NCBI RefSeq assembly: GCF_025574465.1
Contig: NZ_JAOBPP010000018.1
Span: 186,001-250,000, forward strand
Reading direction: 5' to 3'
DNA length: 64,000 nucleotides
Source: Kordiimonas aestuarii
GTDB lineage: Bacteria > Pseudomonadota > Alphaproteobacteria > Sphingomonadales > Kordiimonadaceae
Shown here piece after piece: positions 53,774 to 62,699 of this stretch. A program made the translations under genes and the position numbers. Position 1 is the stretch's first letter, and every line of letters begins with the position of its first letter. Below the pieces are notes generated by a model. It was not told the origin of the DNA, made no database searches, and was given only the letters and a program-made list of their open reading frames with translations.

Positions 53774-55285
53774 ATGCAGGCACGTGTTGCTGACATCCTG
53801 AACGAGTTGGACATCAAGCCAAGCGCTTTTGAAAATGGCGACCTCGAGGTTTATTCGCCAATCAACGGCGGCCTGATGGGCAAAGTAAAAATGGACACGG
53901 CTGAAACCGTAGACGCCAAAATCGCCAAGGCGGCTGAGGCCTTCAAGAAATGGCGCACCGTACCAGCCCCGCGCCGGGGTGAGCTTGTGCGCCTGCTGGG
54001 TGAGGAGCTGAGGAAATACAAGGACCCGCTGGGTGCCCTCGTCTCCGCTGAATGCGGCAAGATCTACGAAGAAGGCAAAGGCGAAGTACAGGAGATGATC
54101 GACATCTGCGACTTCGGCGTTGGCGTTTCCCGCCAGCTTTACGGCCTGACCATCGCAAGCGAACGCCCCGGCCACCACATGCGGGAATACTGGCAGCCGC
54201 TTGGCCCCGTGGGTATTATCTCCGCCTTCAACTTCCCTGTGGCCGTATGGGCGTGGAACTCCGCACTCGCACTGGCGTGCGGTGACCCGATCATCTGGAA
54301 ACCGTCGGAGAAAACCCCAATGACCGCGCTCGCGTGCCAGAAAATCCTTGAGCGCGCGATCGAGAAATTTGGCGACGATGCACCGGAAGGCCTGTCCTCC
54401 GTCATCATCGGCATGCGCGACATTGGCGAACGCATGGTCGACGACAAGCGTGTCCCGCTGATCTCTGCCACGGGTTCCACGCGCATGGGCCGCCAGGTTG
54501 GCCCGCGCGTTGCCGAGCGCTTCGGCAAGTGCATCCTTGAGCTTGGCGGCAACAACGCCATTATTGTGGCCCCAAGCGCAGACCTTGAGATGGCGATCCC
54601 GGGCATCGTGTTCGGATCCGTGGGTACTGCCGGCCAGCGCTGCACATCGACCCGCCGCCTGATTGTGCATGAAGACGTGTATGACACGCTGGTGCCGCAA
54701 CTCAAGAAAGCATATTCCAGCATCCGTATTGGGGACCCGCTCAAGTCCGGTACGCTTGTTGGCCCCCTGATCGACGAAGCCTCGTTCAAGAACATGGAAA
54801 AAACGCTTGAAGCCGCGCGCGGTGAAGGGGCGACCATCACCGGTGGTGGACGCGCGCTGGCGGACGACTATCCAGGTGCTTATTATGTGAACCCGGCGAT
54901 TGTGGAACTGGACAGCCAAACGGAAAGCATGCGCGAAGAAACCTTCGCGCCGATCCTCTATATCGTGAAATACAAAAACCTCGATGACGCCATTGCGATG
55001 CAGAACGGCGTACCGCAGGGCCTCTCAAGCGCGATATTCACCACGGATGTGCGCGAGGCGGAAACCTTTATCTCCGCCACGGGCTCCGACTGCGGCATCG
55101 CCAATGTGAACATCGGTACATCCGGTGCCGAGATCGGCGGCGCGTTTGGCGGCGAGAAAGAAACCGGCGGCGGCCGCGAAAGTGGATCTGACGCATGGCG
55201 TGCTTACATGCGCCGCCAGACATCTACCGTCAACTACAGCCGCGAACTGCCCCTCGCACAAGGTATCAAATTTGACCTCGGCTAA
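53774..55285 (+). CDS. Alpha-aminoadipate semialdehyde dehydrogenase (ALDH7 type)
   Basis: 503 aa. Aldehyde dehydrogenase with Asn153 (AFNFP), Lys176 (WKPSE), Glu256 (LELGGNN) and nucleophile Cys290 (GTAGQRCTS). The sequence LELGGNNAIIV and the GTSGAEIGGAFGGEKETGGGRESGSDAWRAYMRRQT ending match the ALDH7A1/antiquitin branch, which oxidises aminoadipate semialdehyde to 2-aminoadipate. GGAGAG lies 7 nt before the ATG. It is the last gene of the lysine operon, followed by a strong terminator. Confidence 0.93.
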   Translation: MQARVADILNELDIKPSAFENGDLEVYSPINGGLMGKVKMDTAETVDAKIAKAAEAFKKWRTVPAPRRGELVRLLGEELRKYKDPLGALVSAECGKIYEEGKGEVQEMIDICDFGVGVSRQLYGLTIASERPGHHMREYWQPLGPVGIISAFNFPVAVWAWNSALALACGDPIIWKPSEKTPMTALACQKILERAIEKFGDDAPEGLSSVIIGMRDIGERMVDDKRVPLISATGSTRMGRQVGPRVAERFGKCILELGGNNAIIVAPSADLEMAIPGIVFGSVGTAGQRCTSTRRLIVHEDVYDTLVPQLKKAYSSIRIGDPLKSGTLVGPLIDEASFKNMEKTLEAARGEGATITGGGRALADDYPGAYYVNPAIVELDSQTESMREETFAPILYIVKYKNLDDAIAMQNGVPQGLSSAIFTTDVREAETFISATGSDCGIANVNIGTSGAEIGGAFGGEKETGGGRESGSDAWRAYMRRQTSTVNYSRELPLAQGIKFDLG

Positions 55286-55343
55286 GGCCTGGGCAAAGAA
55301 TCAGGACAGCCTGATACAACAACGATAGCCTTAAGAAAACTCA

Positions 55344-55373
55344 GGGCGGTTCCTTGCGGGGCCGCCCTTTTTC
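55344..55373 (+). terminator. Terminator of the lysine operon
   Basis: gggcgg (55344-55349) pairs with ccgccc (55362-55367), followed by TTTTTCTTT; 58 bp past the ALDH stop. Confidence 0.85.
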
Positions 55374-55530
55374 TTTGAGAATTTAGCCCACCAAACTTTT
55401 AAACTTTTCCTCAAATGCCCGGCTGTTCGTAATAATCCCGCAAGGCTTGCCGGGTATAGTGACTATTCAGGCAAAATACCTATCCAGACATCAGGCATTA
55501 TCAGGACCAATTGCATTCAAGAGGACAGGA

Positions 55531-55827
55531 ATGCCCAGTCGTTATGATGTGACCGCCGTGTGCAAAACCGAAGGCCGTAATGCGTTTGAAACCGTCACCC
55601 ATTTGTGCGGCAAATCGTATGATGGCTCGATCTGGAAAATACCGCTTGAGGATGCTGTTGAGGGCGTACGCTGCGGGCGCTTCGAATTTCTGGTCACGGG
55701 CCAGGAGGGCAGCAAGTTGGCCCTACGCATCGCCCGCAGCCCCTACGGCAACTATTACCTCAAGACAGACAAAGACCGCGGCGAACCAAGACTACTTTTG
55801 AGCCTGCCGCCCCCCCATGGATACTAG
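55531..55827 (+). CDS. DUF3892-like small protein
   Basis: 98 aa from ATG 55531 (AGAGGACAGGA upstream); the frame to 55447 is an untranslated extension. The order RYDVTAVCKTEGRNAFETVTHLCGK, then WKIPLEDAVEGVRCGRFEFLV and LALRIARSPYGNYYLKTDKD, fits DUF3892, a beta-rich domain of unknown role found in many bacteria. Two conserved cysteines are present (about 11 and 26). It is monocistronic between two terminators. Confidence 0.75.
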   Translation: MPSRYDVTAVCKTEGRNAFETVTHLCGKSYDGSIWKIPLEDAVEGVRCGRFEFLVTGQEGSKLALRIARSPYGNYYLKTDKDRGEPRLLLSLPPPHGY

Positions 55828-55850
55828 GCGCGCCTTGAGGCAAAGAAAAA

Positions 55851-55880
55851 CCCCCTAAGGCACGACCTTAAGGGGTTTTG
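55851..55880. terminator. Bidirectional terminator between DUF3892 and rpsU
   Basis: ccccctaagg (55851-55860) and ccttaagggg (55866-55875) form a stem with one bulge, flanked by AAAAA and TTTTG runs. It serves both convergent genes. Confidence 0.85.
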
Positions 55881-55908
55881 TTTTTTTGCGTATCTGTCAA
55901 AGGACGAC

Positions 55909-56127
55909 TTAACGACCTTTTACTACCAGACCATCGCGCTCCAGGCGCTTGCGCTCAAGCTTGCGAGCACGGCGAACGGCTGCAGCCTGTTCACGAGCCT
56001 TCTTTTCAGATGGCTTCTCGTAGAACCGACGCATTTTCATTTCGCGGTACACGCCTTCGCGCTGAAGTTTCTTTTTCAGCGCACGAAGAGCCTGGTCCAC
56101 ATTATTATCCCGAACGGTAACCTCCAT
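55909..56127 (-). CDS. rpsU: 30S ribosomal protein S21
   Basis: 72 aa: [20 protein letters not shown], then [30 protein letters not shown]. This is the standard bS21 sequence, involved in mRNA recruitment on the small subunit. AAGGAAGGTG lies about 8 nt upstream of the start. Its sigma-70 promoter is visible 70-100 bp upstream; it is monocistronic. Confidence 0.97.
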   Translation of the reverse strand: MEVTVRDNNVDQALRALKKKLQREGVYREMKMRRFYEKPSEKKAREQAAAVRRARKLERKRLERDGLVVKGR

Positions 56128-56198
56128 GGGTTACACCTTCCTTTCTAAAGCCAAAATTTATAGTGCGGGACATCGGGGTCGCACCATAGGGCAACAGG

Positions 56199-56227
56199 CC
56201 TATAGCAGAGCGCCCCCCGGCGCACAA
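56199..56227 (-). promoter_or_regulatory. Sigma-70 promoter of rpsU
   Basis: Minus strand TTGTGC (56227-56222), 17-bp GC-rich spacer, TATAGG (56204-56199). The leader would be about 65 nt. The rest of 56228-56423 shows no feature. Confidence 0.6.
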
Positions 56228-56423
56228 GTCATTTTCACACAACAAACCGTTGCGGCCCAACGCTTCGCGCCGCATTTGGTTTGGAACATTGCAAAAAGCA
56301 TAACACAGACGGCGGGTAAAAACCAGCTTGCGGCAACATGCCCCTCGCCCAAGCCTGGTTTCCGTGATAGGGATTCGGCTAAGATGAAAGCGGCACCAAG
56401 CTGTGCTATGATGGTCAAAACGG

Positions 56424-57086
56424 ATGAAGATGATGAAGAACGACAAGACACCGCTTGAACTTCGTGAACCGCTTCTGGATGCCATGCTTGACCATGTGCC
56501 CTTTGACGGCTGGAGCGACAAGGCCTTATGCCACGCCGCTGAAGACATCGGCGTCAGCTCAGAGATGGCAGAACTGGCCTTTCCCGGCGGCGCAATGGAA
56601 GCGCTTGAAGCCCATCTGGTGCTGGCCGACAAAAAAATGGCGACTGCGCTCGCCGCCCTTGACCTTATGAACATGCGCATTCGCGACCGCATTACCGTCG
56701 CTGTACGCACGCGGTTTGAGCAGGCCACCACACACCGCGAAGCCGTTAAACGTGGTGTCGCTGTCCATGCATTGCCACAAAACATAGCTAAAGGCGCGAA
56801 AGCTGGCTGGCGCACGTGCGATGTTATCTGGCGCGCCTGTGGCGATACATCGACGGATCATAACTGGTACACCAAACGTGCGTCATTGCTCGCGGTCTAC
56901 AGTTCAACCTTGCTTTTCTGGCTGAACGACGAATCCGAGGGCTTTGAAGACACATGGGCTTTCCTCGACCGGCGCATTGAGAATGTCATGCAGTTCGAAA
57001 AAGCCAAGTTCAGGGCGCGCGAAGCCTGTGCGAACGCGCCGTCACTCAGCCGCTTCCTCGGCCGGTTGCGCTACCCACACACCTGA
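56424..57086 (+). CDS. COQ9-family protein
   Basis: 220 aa, helical, TetR-like fold without a DNA-binding start. LLDAMLDHVPFDGWSDKALCHAAEDIGVS (about 16-45), ELAFPGGAMEALEAHLVLAD and the WRTCDVIWRACGDTSTDHNWYTKRASLLAVYSSTLLFWL lipid-binding segment (about 128-168) define alphaproteobacterial COQ9, which supports ubiquinone biosynthesis with the COQ7 hydroxylase. The start could also be the ATG at 56430. It precedes xerC by 4 bp. Confidence 0.9.
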   Translation: MKMMKNDKTPLELREPLLDAMLDHVPFDGWSDKALCHAAEDIGVSSEMAELAFPGGAMEALEAHLVLADKKMATALAALDLMNMRIRDRITVAVRTRFEQATTHREAVKRGVAVHALPQNIAKGAKAGWRTCDVIWRACGDTSTDHNWYTKRASLLAVYSSTLLFWLNDESEGFEDTWAFLDRRIENVMQFEKAKFRAREACANAPSLSRFLGRLRYPHT

Positions 57087-57090
57087 GCCC

Positions 57091-58047
57091 ATGAAAATAA
57101 ACGCACTCGACACCGAAACCCTGCTCATCGGCCTTGACGGCGACGCGGCGGCGCTTGTGATGCGCTGGCGCCGGTATCTCGAAAGCGAAAGGCGGGTTTC
57201 CGCCCACACACTGGACGGCTACAGCCGCGATTTCGCAGGCTTTATCGGTTTTATCGCTGGCCATACGGGCGACACCATCAGCCCCCGCACATTTGCCCGC
57301 CTGAGTGTGCGGGACTTTCGTGCTTTCCTTGCCAGCAAGCGTGGGTCGGGTGTCGGCGCACGGTCCACCGCCCGGGCGCTTTCCACCGTTCGCAACTTCT
57401 ACCGCTTCCTCGCGCGCAACGAAGGCATTGAGAATGACGCCATCAAAGCCATTCAGGGACCAAAGCTGCCACATCGCGTGCCACGCCCTTTAACGGAAGA
57501 AGGCGCGCGCACGGTGATGGAAAGCATCGGTGACCTCGCGGAGGAGGACTGGATTGCCGCGCGTGACACCGCCGTGATCGCGCTGCTTTACGGCTGCGGC
57601 CTCCGGATAGCGGAAGCCCTGTCGATGAACGTTGGTGACGTCCCTTCCGGCGATACCATGCGTATCACCGGCAAACGCGGCAAGGAACGCGTGGTACCCG
57701 TATTACCCGCGGTGCGTGACACCATTGGACTGTACAGAAAATTATGCCCCTTTGCCCTGGGCAATTCGGACGATGCCCTGTTCGTGGGCAAACGTGGCGG
57801 GCGGTTGAGCCCACGCGCGGTGCAGCTGGCGATGCAGAAGGTCCGCGCCGTCCTCGGCCTGCCGGAAAGCGCGACCCCCCATGCCCTGCGTCACAGTTTT
57901 GCCACCCACCTCCTGTCGCGCGGCGGCGACCTGCGCACTATTCAGGAACTCTTGGGCCACGCGGACCTCAAGGCCACACAGGTTTACACAGAAGTCGATA
58001 GCGCGCGTCTGCTTGATGTGTATGATAAGGCCTTCCGCCGGGCATGA
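57091..58047 (+). CDS. xerC: Tyrosine recombinase XerC
   Basis: 318 aa from ATG 57091, 4 bp after COQ9; an upstream in-frame start overlapping COQ9 is rejected. The N-terminal core-binding domain (about 22-115) precedes the catalytic domain with Arg172, Lys195, His264-x-x-Arg267 (PHALRHSF), His290 (LLGHADLKAT) and nucleophile Tyr299. It resolves chromosome dimers at dif with XerD. The hinge LPHRVPRPLTEE favours XerC over XerD, but only a phylogeny would prove it. Confidence 0.9.
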   Translation: MKINALDTETLLIGLDGDAAALVMRWRRYLESERRVSAHTLDGYSRDFAGFIGFIAGHTGDTISPRTFARLSVRDFRAFLASKRGSGVGARSTARALSTVRNFYRFLARNEGIENDAIKAIQGPKLPHRVPRPLTEEGARTVMESIGDLAEEDWIAARDTAVIALLYGCGLRIAEALSMNVGDVPSGDTMRITGKRGKERVVPVLPAVRDTIGLYRKLCPFALGNSDDALFVGKRGGRLSPRAVQLAMQKVRAVLGLPESATPHALRHSFATHLLSRGGDLRTIQELLGHADLKATQVYTEVDSARLLDVYDKAFRRA

Positions 58048-58092
58048 CCCCACGGCGGCAACCAATACCAAGACTGAAAGGGAGAATTCCAC

Positions 58093-58413
58093 GTGTCACT
58101 GCCGCCAGAAACCCCAAATATTGATCGTTTCCGCGGCTGGGCTCTGACCGCACTTTATGGTGCCATGACCCTTTTCAGCCTGATGCTGGTGCTTGCGGCT
58201 TATTTGATCTACCCGTCCTATCAGGGTGACGCCGTGATGGTGATGGGCACCGGCCTGATCAGTCTCGCGACCGCGATTTTCAGCCTGCGCGCGACGCTGG
58301 CATTTATCAGTGCAATGCGCTCAAATGCGGGCGACCCCGGCGTTGCTTTCATGCCATTCATTTTCATGACCCTGACCATACTGGCTTCAAGCCAGGTCTT
58401 TGGCGGTATGTAA
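58093..58413 (+). CDS. Small membrane protein of unknown function
   Basis: 106 aa starting at GTG 58093 after AAGGGAG. Three hydrophobic segments: WALTALYGAMTLFSLMLVLAAYLIY (about 16-40), VMVMGTGLISLATAIFSLRATLAFI (about 48-72) and FMPFIFMTLTILASS (about 86-101). No family recognised. It is 45 bp after xerC and converges with the pseudo-receiver gene. Confidence 0.7.
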   Translation: MSLPPETPNIDRFRGWALTALYGAMTLFSLMLVLAAYLIYPSYQGDAVMVMGTGLISLATAIFSLRATLAFISAMRSNAGDPGVAFMPFIFMTLTILASSQVFGGM

Positions 58414-58416
58414 GCG

Positions 58417-58950
58417 CTACCAGGCCTGGACCAAAGCGAGCTGATCCGCGCGACGACTGGCGCCCGCGTGCCGCCCCAATGAACGCCGCTCCGTACCGTG
58501 ATATACATTCATTGCTTCCCGCCGCCTGCACGGGCCTATATAGGCGCCTGCGCGCACAAAAGGCTTGGGGTGCGCCGCGATATATTTCAGTCGGCTATAC
58601 AGTTGCCTGGCTGTAAGTGGCAGCTCTAGAATCTCATTCACGCCACCATCACGCGCGCCATAAACTTTATCGGCGCTCGGCTGTGGCATGATCATGACGA
58701 TTGCAGCTTCGGCCATTGGGCCATCGCACATTCGGATGAATTTGGCAAAGTCGTCACCGCCGTTTACCCCCAGGTCATAGTCGATAAAAAAATGTGTAAA
58801 CGTGAACTCGCTCATCCGGTGCTCAGCGTCCTCAGGGGTGGATACAAGCTGTACCGTGCCTGCACCAAATTCCTTCAGATAATGCCAGAGAGTTTCACCT
58901 AGCTGCTTGTTCGACAAAGCCACCAGCGCATGCATAGCGCTGTAATTCAT
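58417..58950 (-). CDS. Pseudo-receiver protein A (CheY-like, degenerate)
   Basis: 177 aa. The predicted (beta-alpha)5 receiver fold (about 5-125) keeps the phospho-acceptor position Asp57 (FFIDYDL). The acidic pair of strand 1 is replaced by ALVALSNKQ, the Thr of strand 4 by IVMIMPQ, and the Lys-Pro of strand 5 by ILELPLT. A C-terminal extension carries KPFVRAGAYIGPCRRRE, shared with copy B. Loss of key residues suggests it signals without phosphotransfer, or binds a partner. No kinase or output domain is adjacent. Confidence 0.8.
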   Translation of the reverse strand: MNYSAMHALVALSNKQLGETLWHYLKEFGAGTVQLVSTPEDAEHRMSEFTFTHFFIDYDLGVNGGDDFAKFIRMCDGPMAEAAIVMIMPQPSADKVYGARDGGVNEILELPLTARQLYSRLKYIAAHPKPFVRAGAYIGPCRRREAMNVYHGTERRSLGRHAGASRRADQLALVQAW

Positions 58951-59190
58951 GCCGATCTATGTCGTCAAAATAGTCCCCCTGAGCACGCGAATGCGCGGCG
59001 CTGAATACTCTGTAACGCGGCCCCCGCCGCTTCATATCCGCCGATGTCCGATTAGTATTTTTTTCTTATTACGTCAAAAGCTTATTTAGGAAAAATATCA
59101 TGAAACCCGTTACATAAACCATAGATAGCCGTAACACCACTCACGGCATTGCTGCGCAGAATTCAACAATTGTAGAATTTATTTCCAAAA

Positions 59191-59718
59191 TTATGACGCG
59201 CGACGCATGCGACGTGGATCGCTATCATCCTTTTTGCGTCGCTCGACGCCATGGTGGATTTTCACCACCTCACGCCTTCGGCAGGGACCGATATAGGAAG
59301 TGGCGCGGATGAATGGCTTGGGGTTGCCTACCATATGGTTCATGCGGGCATGCAACAATTTGGCGGTCAGTGGCAGACCGAGGATTTCATGGGCGCCAGC
59401 ATCCCGTGCCGCCCAGACCTTTTCCCGATCCGGGTTTGGAATGACCATCACCACAAAGGCTTCGGACATAGGACCATCAACCATGCGAATGAATTTAATG
59501 AAATCCACACCGCCGAAATCCGGCAGTTCATAGTCAACAAAAAACAGGGAGAAACGCGCGCTTTCCATGCGGACAACTGCGTCGCGGGCGCTTGTTACCA
59601 AGCGGCCTCCACCAATCCCTTGTTCACGCAGGAAGTGCCAGATGGTGCGACCAAGCTGCGCGTTCGATAGCGCAACCATCGCATTAAGTGAGCCATAATC
59701 AATTTTTCTACGTTGCAT
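59191..59718 (-). CDS. Pseudo-receiver protein B, paralog of A
   Basis: 175 aa from ATG 59718 (GGGGAAC upstream). It aligns with copy A throughout: NAMVALSNAQLGRTIWHFLREQG, FFVDYELPDFGG, VKFIRMVDGPMSEAFVVMVIPNPD-type segments, EILGLPLTAKLL and KPFIRATSYIGPCRRREVV. The same receiver residues are missing and only the Asp position is retained. The tail is basic (VERRKKDDSDPRRMRR). The 240 bp between the copies (58951-59190) is AT-rich; no feature was recognised. Confidence 0.8.
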   Translation of the reverse strand: MQRRKIDYGSLNAMVALSNAQLGRTIWHFLREQGIGGGRLVTSARDAVVRMESARFSLFFVDYELPDFGGVDFIKFIRMVDGPMSEAFVVMVIPNPDREKVWAARDAGAHEILGLPLTAKLLHARMNHMVGNPKPFIRATSYIGPCRRREVVKIHHGVERRKKDDSDPRRMRRAS

Positions 59719-59864
59719 CAACTGTTCCCCAACAGCAGCTAAGCTACGCCTGATGCCGGTCCGCTATGTGCCTGAACGGGCCAATTTTAGCTAAATTAAT
59801 AATAGCCTGTAAATAAAACGTCTGCGGCAACGAGTCAAAAAACATCTAAAATTTTAAATAAAAA

Positions 59865-59889
59865 CCCCGACCAAATAAGCCGGGGTTCT
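59865..59889 (-). terminator. Terminator of the 2-oxoglutarate dehydrogenase operon
   Basis: ccccg (59865-59869) and cgggg (59881-59885), extended by AA/TT, with an 11-nt loop; AAAA precedes it, giving a leftward TTTT tail. It is about 28 bp beyond the lpd stop. Confidence 0.7.
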
Positions 59890-59912
59890 TCACTTAACAC
59901 TTATTGTAAAAC

Positions 59913-61319
59913 CTACATATGTATAGTTCGGTTATGCACCGCGAGGGCGGCTTCTTTTACCGCTTCTGTTTCGGTGGGATGCGCATGACATGTCAGCGCG
60001 ATGTCTTCGGCTGATGCACCAAATTCCATCGCTGTCGTAGCCTGCGCAATCATGTTGCCGGCATCCGCACCGATAATGTGCACACCAAGCACACGGTCAG
60101 TTTTCTTGTCCGCCAGAATCTTCACAAAACCCTCGGTTTGCAGGTTTGCTTTCGACCGGCTATTGGCGGTGAATGGAAACTTGCCCGCGATGTAATCAAC
60201 CTTCGCATCCTTGAGCTCTTCTTCGGTTTTGCCAACGGCGGCAACCTCAGGGAAGGTATAGACAACACCCGGGATAACGTCGTGGTTCACATACCCCGTG
60301 AGTCCGGCAATATTCTCCGCACAGGCGACCCCTTCATCTTCCGCTTTGTGCGCCAGCATCGGACCTTCGATCACATCGCCAATCGCCCACACACCCGCGA
60401 CATTGGTGGAGAAATCGTGATTGACCTTGATGCGGGAACGGTCGTCAAGCTCCACACCCACGGTCTCAAGCCCAAGGCCGGCGGTATACGGACGGCGCCC
60501 AACGGAGACCAGCACCACATCAGCTTCAATCGTGGTTGCGTCACCACCCTTGACGGGCTCGAAGGTCACCTTCACGCCGGACTTGGTTTTTTCGACCGAC
60601 GTAACTTTCGATGACAGGTTCAGCTTCATACCCTGTTTTTTAAGGCTGCGACCAAAGGTCTTGCGAACTTCGCCATCCATGCCCGGCAAAACCTGATCCA
60701 TGAACTCAACAACCGTAACCTCTGAGCCGAGGCGCTGCCACACAGAACCAAGTTCAAGCCCAATCACCCCGCCACCGATCACCACAAGATGTTTCGGTAC
60801 CTTGGGCAAGCTCAGGGCGCCAGTGGAGGAGACGATCTTTTTCTCGTCGATCTCAACGCCCGGCAGGCTTGCGACGTCGCTGCCTGTTGCAATGATGGTG
60901 TTTTTTGTTTTGATGGTTTCCTTGCCGCCGTCATTGAGGTCAACCTCAATGCTGTCCTTCGCAGTCATGCGGCCCGTACCCTTGAACCAGGTAATCTTGT
61001 GTTTCTTGAACAGAAACTCGATGCCGCCCGTCAGCCCATCAACAATCTTGTCCTTGGCTGCCATCATTTCCTTGAGGTCGAAAGAAACCCCTTTGGTGGT
61101 GATGCCGAACTTGCCAAGGTCATGTGCAGCTTCATGATAGAGATGCGACGCATTGAGAAGCGCCTTGGAAGGCATGCAGCCCACATTGAGGCAGGTGCCG
61201 CCCAAGGTGTCGCGCTTGTCGATACAGGCGGTCTTGAGACCAAGTTGCGCGGCACGGATGGCGGCAACATAACCGCCGGGGCCAGCACCAATGACAACTA
61301 CGTCGAATACGTCAGACAT
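59913..61319 (-). CDS. lpdA: Dihydrolipoyl dehydrogenase (E3)
   Basis: 468 aa from ATG 61319, behind AAGGG; a longer frame is rejected because the family starts at MSDVFDVVVIGAGPGG. The FAD site GAGPGG, redox-active Cys43/Cys48 in GGTCLNVGCMPSK, the NAD fold VIGGGVIGLELG and the C-terminal catalytic HAHPTETEA (His-Glu) are intact. It reoxidises lipoyl groups of the 2-oxoglutarate dehydrogenase complex in the cytoplasm. Third gene of the operon, 83 bp after sucB. Confidence 0.96.
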   Translation of the reverse strand: MSDVFDVVVIGAGPGGYVAAIRAAQLGLKTACIDKRDTLGGTCLNVGCMPSKALLNASHLYHEAAHDLGKFGITTKGVSFDLKEMMAAKDKIVDGLTGGIEFLFKKHKITWFKGTGRMTAKDSIEVDLNDGGKETIKTKNTIIATGSDVASLPGVEIDEKKIVSSTGALSLPKVPKHLVVIGGGVIGLELGSVWQRLGSEVTVVEFMDQVLPGMDGEVRKTFGRSLKKQGMKLNLSSKVTSVEKTKSGVKVTFEPVKGGDATTIEADVVLVSVGRRPYTAGLGLETVGVELDDRSRIKVNHDFSTNVAGVWAIGDVIEGPMLAHKAEDEGVACAENIAGLTGYVNHDVIPGVVYTFPEVAAVGKTEEELKDAKVDYIAGKFPFTANSRSKANLQTEGFVKILADKKTDRVLGVHIIGADAGNMIAQATTAMEFGASAEDIALTCHAHPTETEAVKEAALAVHNRTIHM

Positions 61320-61402
61320 TTCATGTCCCTTCTTATCGCAATAAAGGGTGGAGAACACGGCCCCACCCATCACTATTTATCTCACAAGTCGGCCTGGCCG
61401 CC

Positions 61403-62677
61403 TTACATGTCAAGGAGCAGGCGGGTTGGATCTTCAAGCGCTTCCTTCACGCGAACCAGGAAGGTCACAGCCTCACGGCCATCAATGATGCGGTGATCGT
61501 AGGAAAGCGCCAGATACATCATAGGCCGGATCACAACCTGTCCACCAATCGCCATCGGGCGTTCTTGAATCTTGTGCATCCCAAGGATAGCCGACTGTGG
61601 CGGGTTCAAAATCGGGCTGGACATCAATGAGCCAAAGATGCCGCCATTGGAGATGGTGAACGTCCCACCTTGCATGTCGTCAACCGTCAACTTGCCGTCA
61701 CGCGCCTTGCGGCCATAGTTTGCAATCGACAACTCTGTGTCAGCAAACGACATGCCCTGCGCGTCCTTGAGCACCGGCACAACCAGACCATTTGGCGAGG
61801 ACACAGCGACGCCAATGTTGGCATAGTTGTGATAGACAATCTCGTCCCCATCAATCTGCGCGTTCACGGCCGGTATTTCCTTGAGACCAAGGCAGCAGGC
61901 CTTCGTGAAGAAGCTCATGAAGCCAAGCTTGATGTTGTGCTTTTTCGCAAACAGGTCTTTGTATTTGGTGCGCGCTTCCATTACCGCCGTCATGTCCACC
62001 TCATTATAGGTGGTCAGCATGGCGGCAGTGTTTTGTGCATCCTTCAGGCGCTCGGCGATGCGTTTACGCAGCCTGGTCATCTTCACGCGTTCTTCACGCG
62101 GGCCAGCAACAGGTGATGTGTTAGCCGTAACGGCAGGCTGTGACAGCGTGCGGGCACTGCCGCTTTCGATCGCGCTCATGACATCCGCCTTGGTCAGGCG
62201 CCCGTCCTTGCCGGTGCCTTCAATCGAGGCGGGGTCAAGGTTATAGTCTTCAACCACGCGGCGCACAGCTGGTGACATCGGCATCAGCTCATCGCTTGAG
62301 GACGAAGAAGGGCTCGGCGCCGGGGCGCTTTCCTTCTTTTCTTCCTTCTTGGGCGCGGATTCCTTGGCTTCCGCCTTTTCAGGCTTCTCGGCTTTTTCTT
62401 CCTTTGGTGCCGGACTTGGCGCGCTGTCGGCCTTGCCTTCGGTATCGACCTTGGCGATCAGCGCACCGATCTCAACGTCTTCACCTTCTTCCGCAACGAT
62501 CTCAACAAGGACGCCAGCCACCGGGCTTGGCACCTCCATTGCTACCTTGTCGGTTTCAACCTCTACAATCGGTTCATCCGCTTCGACGCGGTCGCCCACC
62601 TTTTTCAGCCAAGTGCCGATGGTGCCTTCAGCGACTGACTCGCCCATCTGCGGGATTTTGATATCTTCGATTGCCAT
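61403..62677 (-). CDS. sucB: 2-oxoglutarate dehydrogenase E2 (dihydrolipoyl succinyltransferase)
   Basis: 424 aa. Lipoyl domain (1-77) with Lys44 in [10 protein letters not shown]; a long Ala/Pro/Lys/Glu and Ser linker (about 80-130); E1/E3-binding domain (about 131-168, [22 protein letters not shown]); catalytic core to the end, with the active His in [17 protein letters not shown]. The low-complexity linker is normal for E2. It transfers succinyl groups to CoA. It starts 22 bp after the sucA stop. Confidence 0.96.
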   Translation of the reverse strand: MAIEDIKIPQMGESVAEGTIGTWLKKVGDRVEADEPIVEVETDKVAMEVPSPVAGVLVEIVAEEGEDVEIGALIAKVDTEGKADSAPSPAPKEEKAEKPEKAEAKESAPKKEEKKESAPAPSPSSSSSDELMPMSPAVRRVVEDYNLDPASIEGTGKDGRLTKADVMSAIESGSARTLSQPAVTANTSPVAGPREERVKMTRLRKRIAERLKDAQNTAAMLTTYNEVDMTAVMEARTKYKDLFAKKHNIKLGFMSFFTKACCLGLKEIPAVNAQIDGDEIVYHNYANIGVAVSSPNGLVVPVLKDAQGMSFADTELSIANYGRKARDGKLTVDDMQGGTFTISNGGIFGSLMSSPILNPPQSAILGMHKIQERPMAIGGQVVIRPMMYLALSYDHRIIDGREAVTFLVRVKEALEDPTRLLLDM

Positions 62678-62699
62678 TGGGTGTGCTCCTACCCTTATC

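Noticed and set aside
62272..62661. Low-complexity frame and repeats opposite the sucB linker
   Set aside because: These come from the Ala/Pro/Lys/Glu linker of the E2 subunit, which is normal for that protein.
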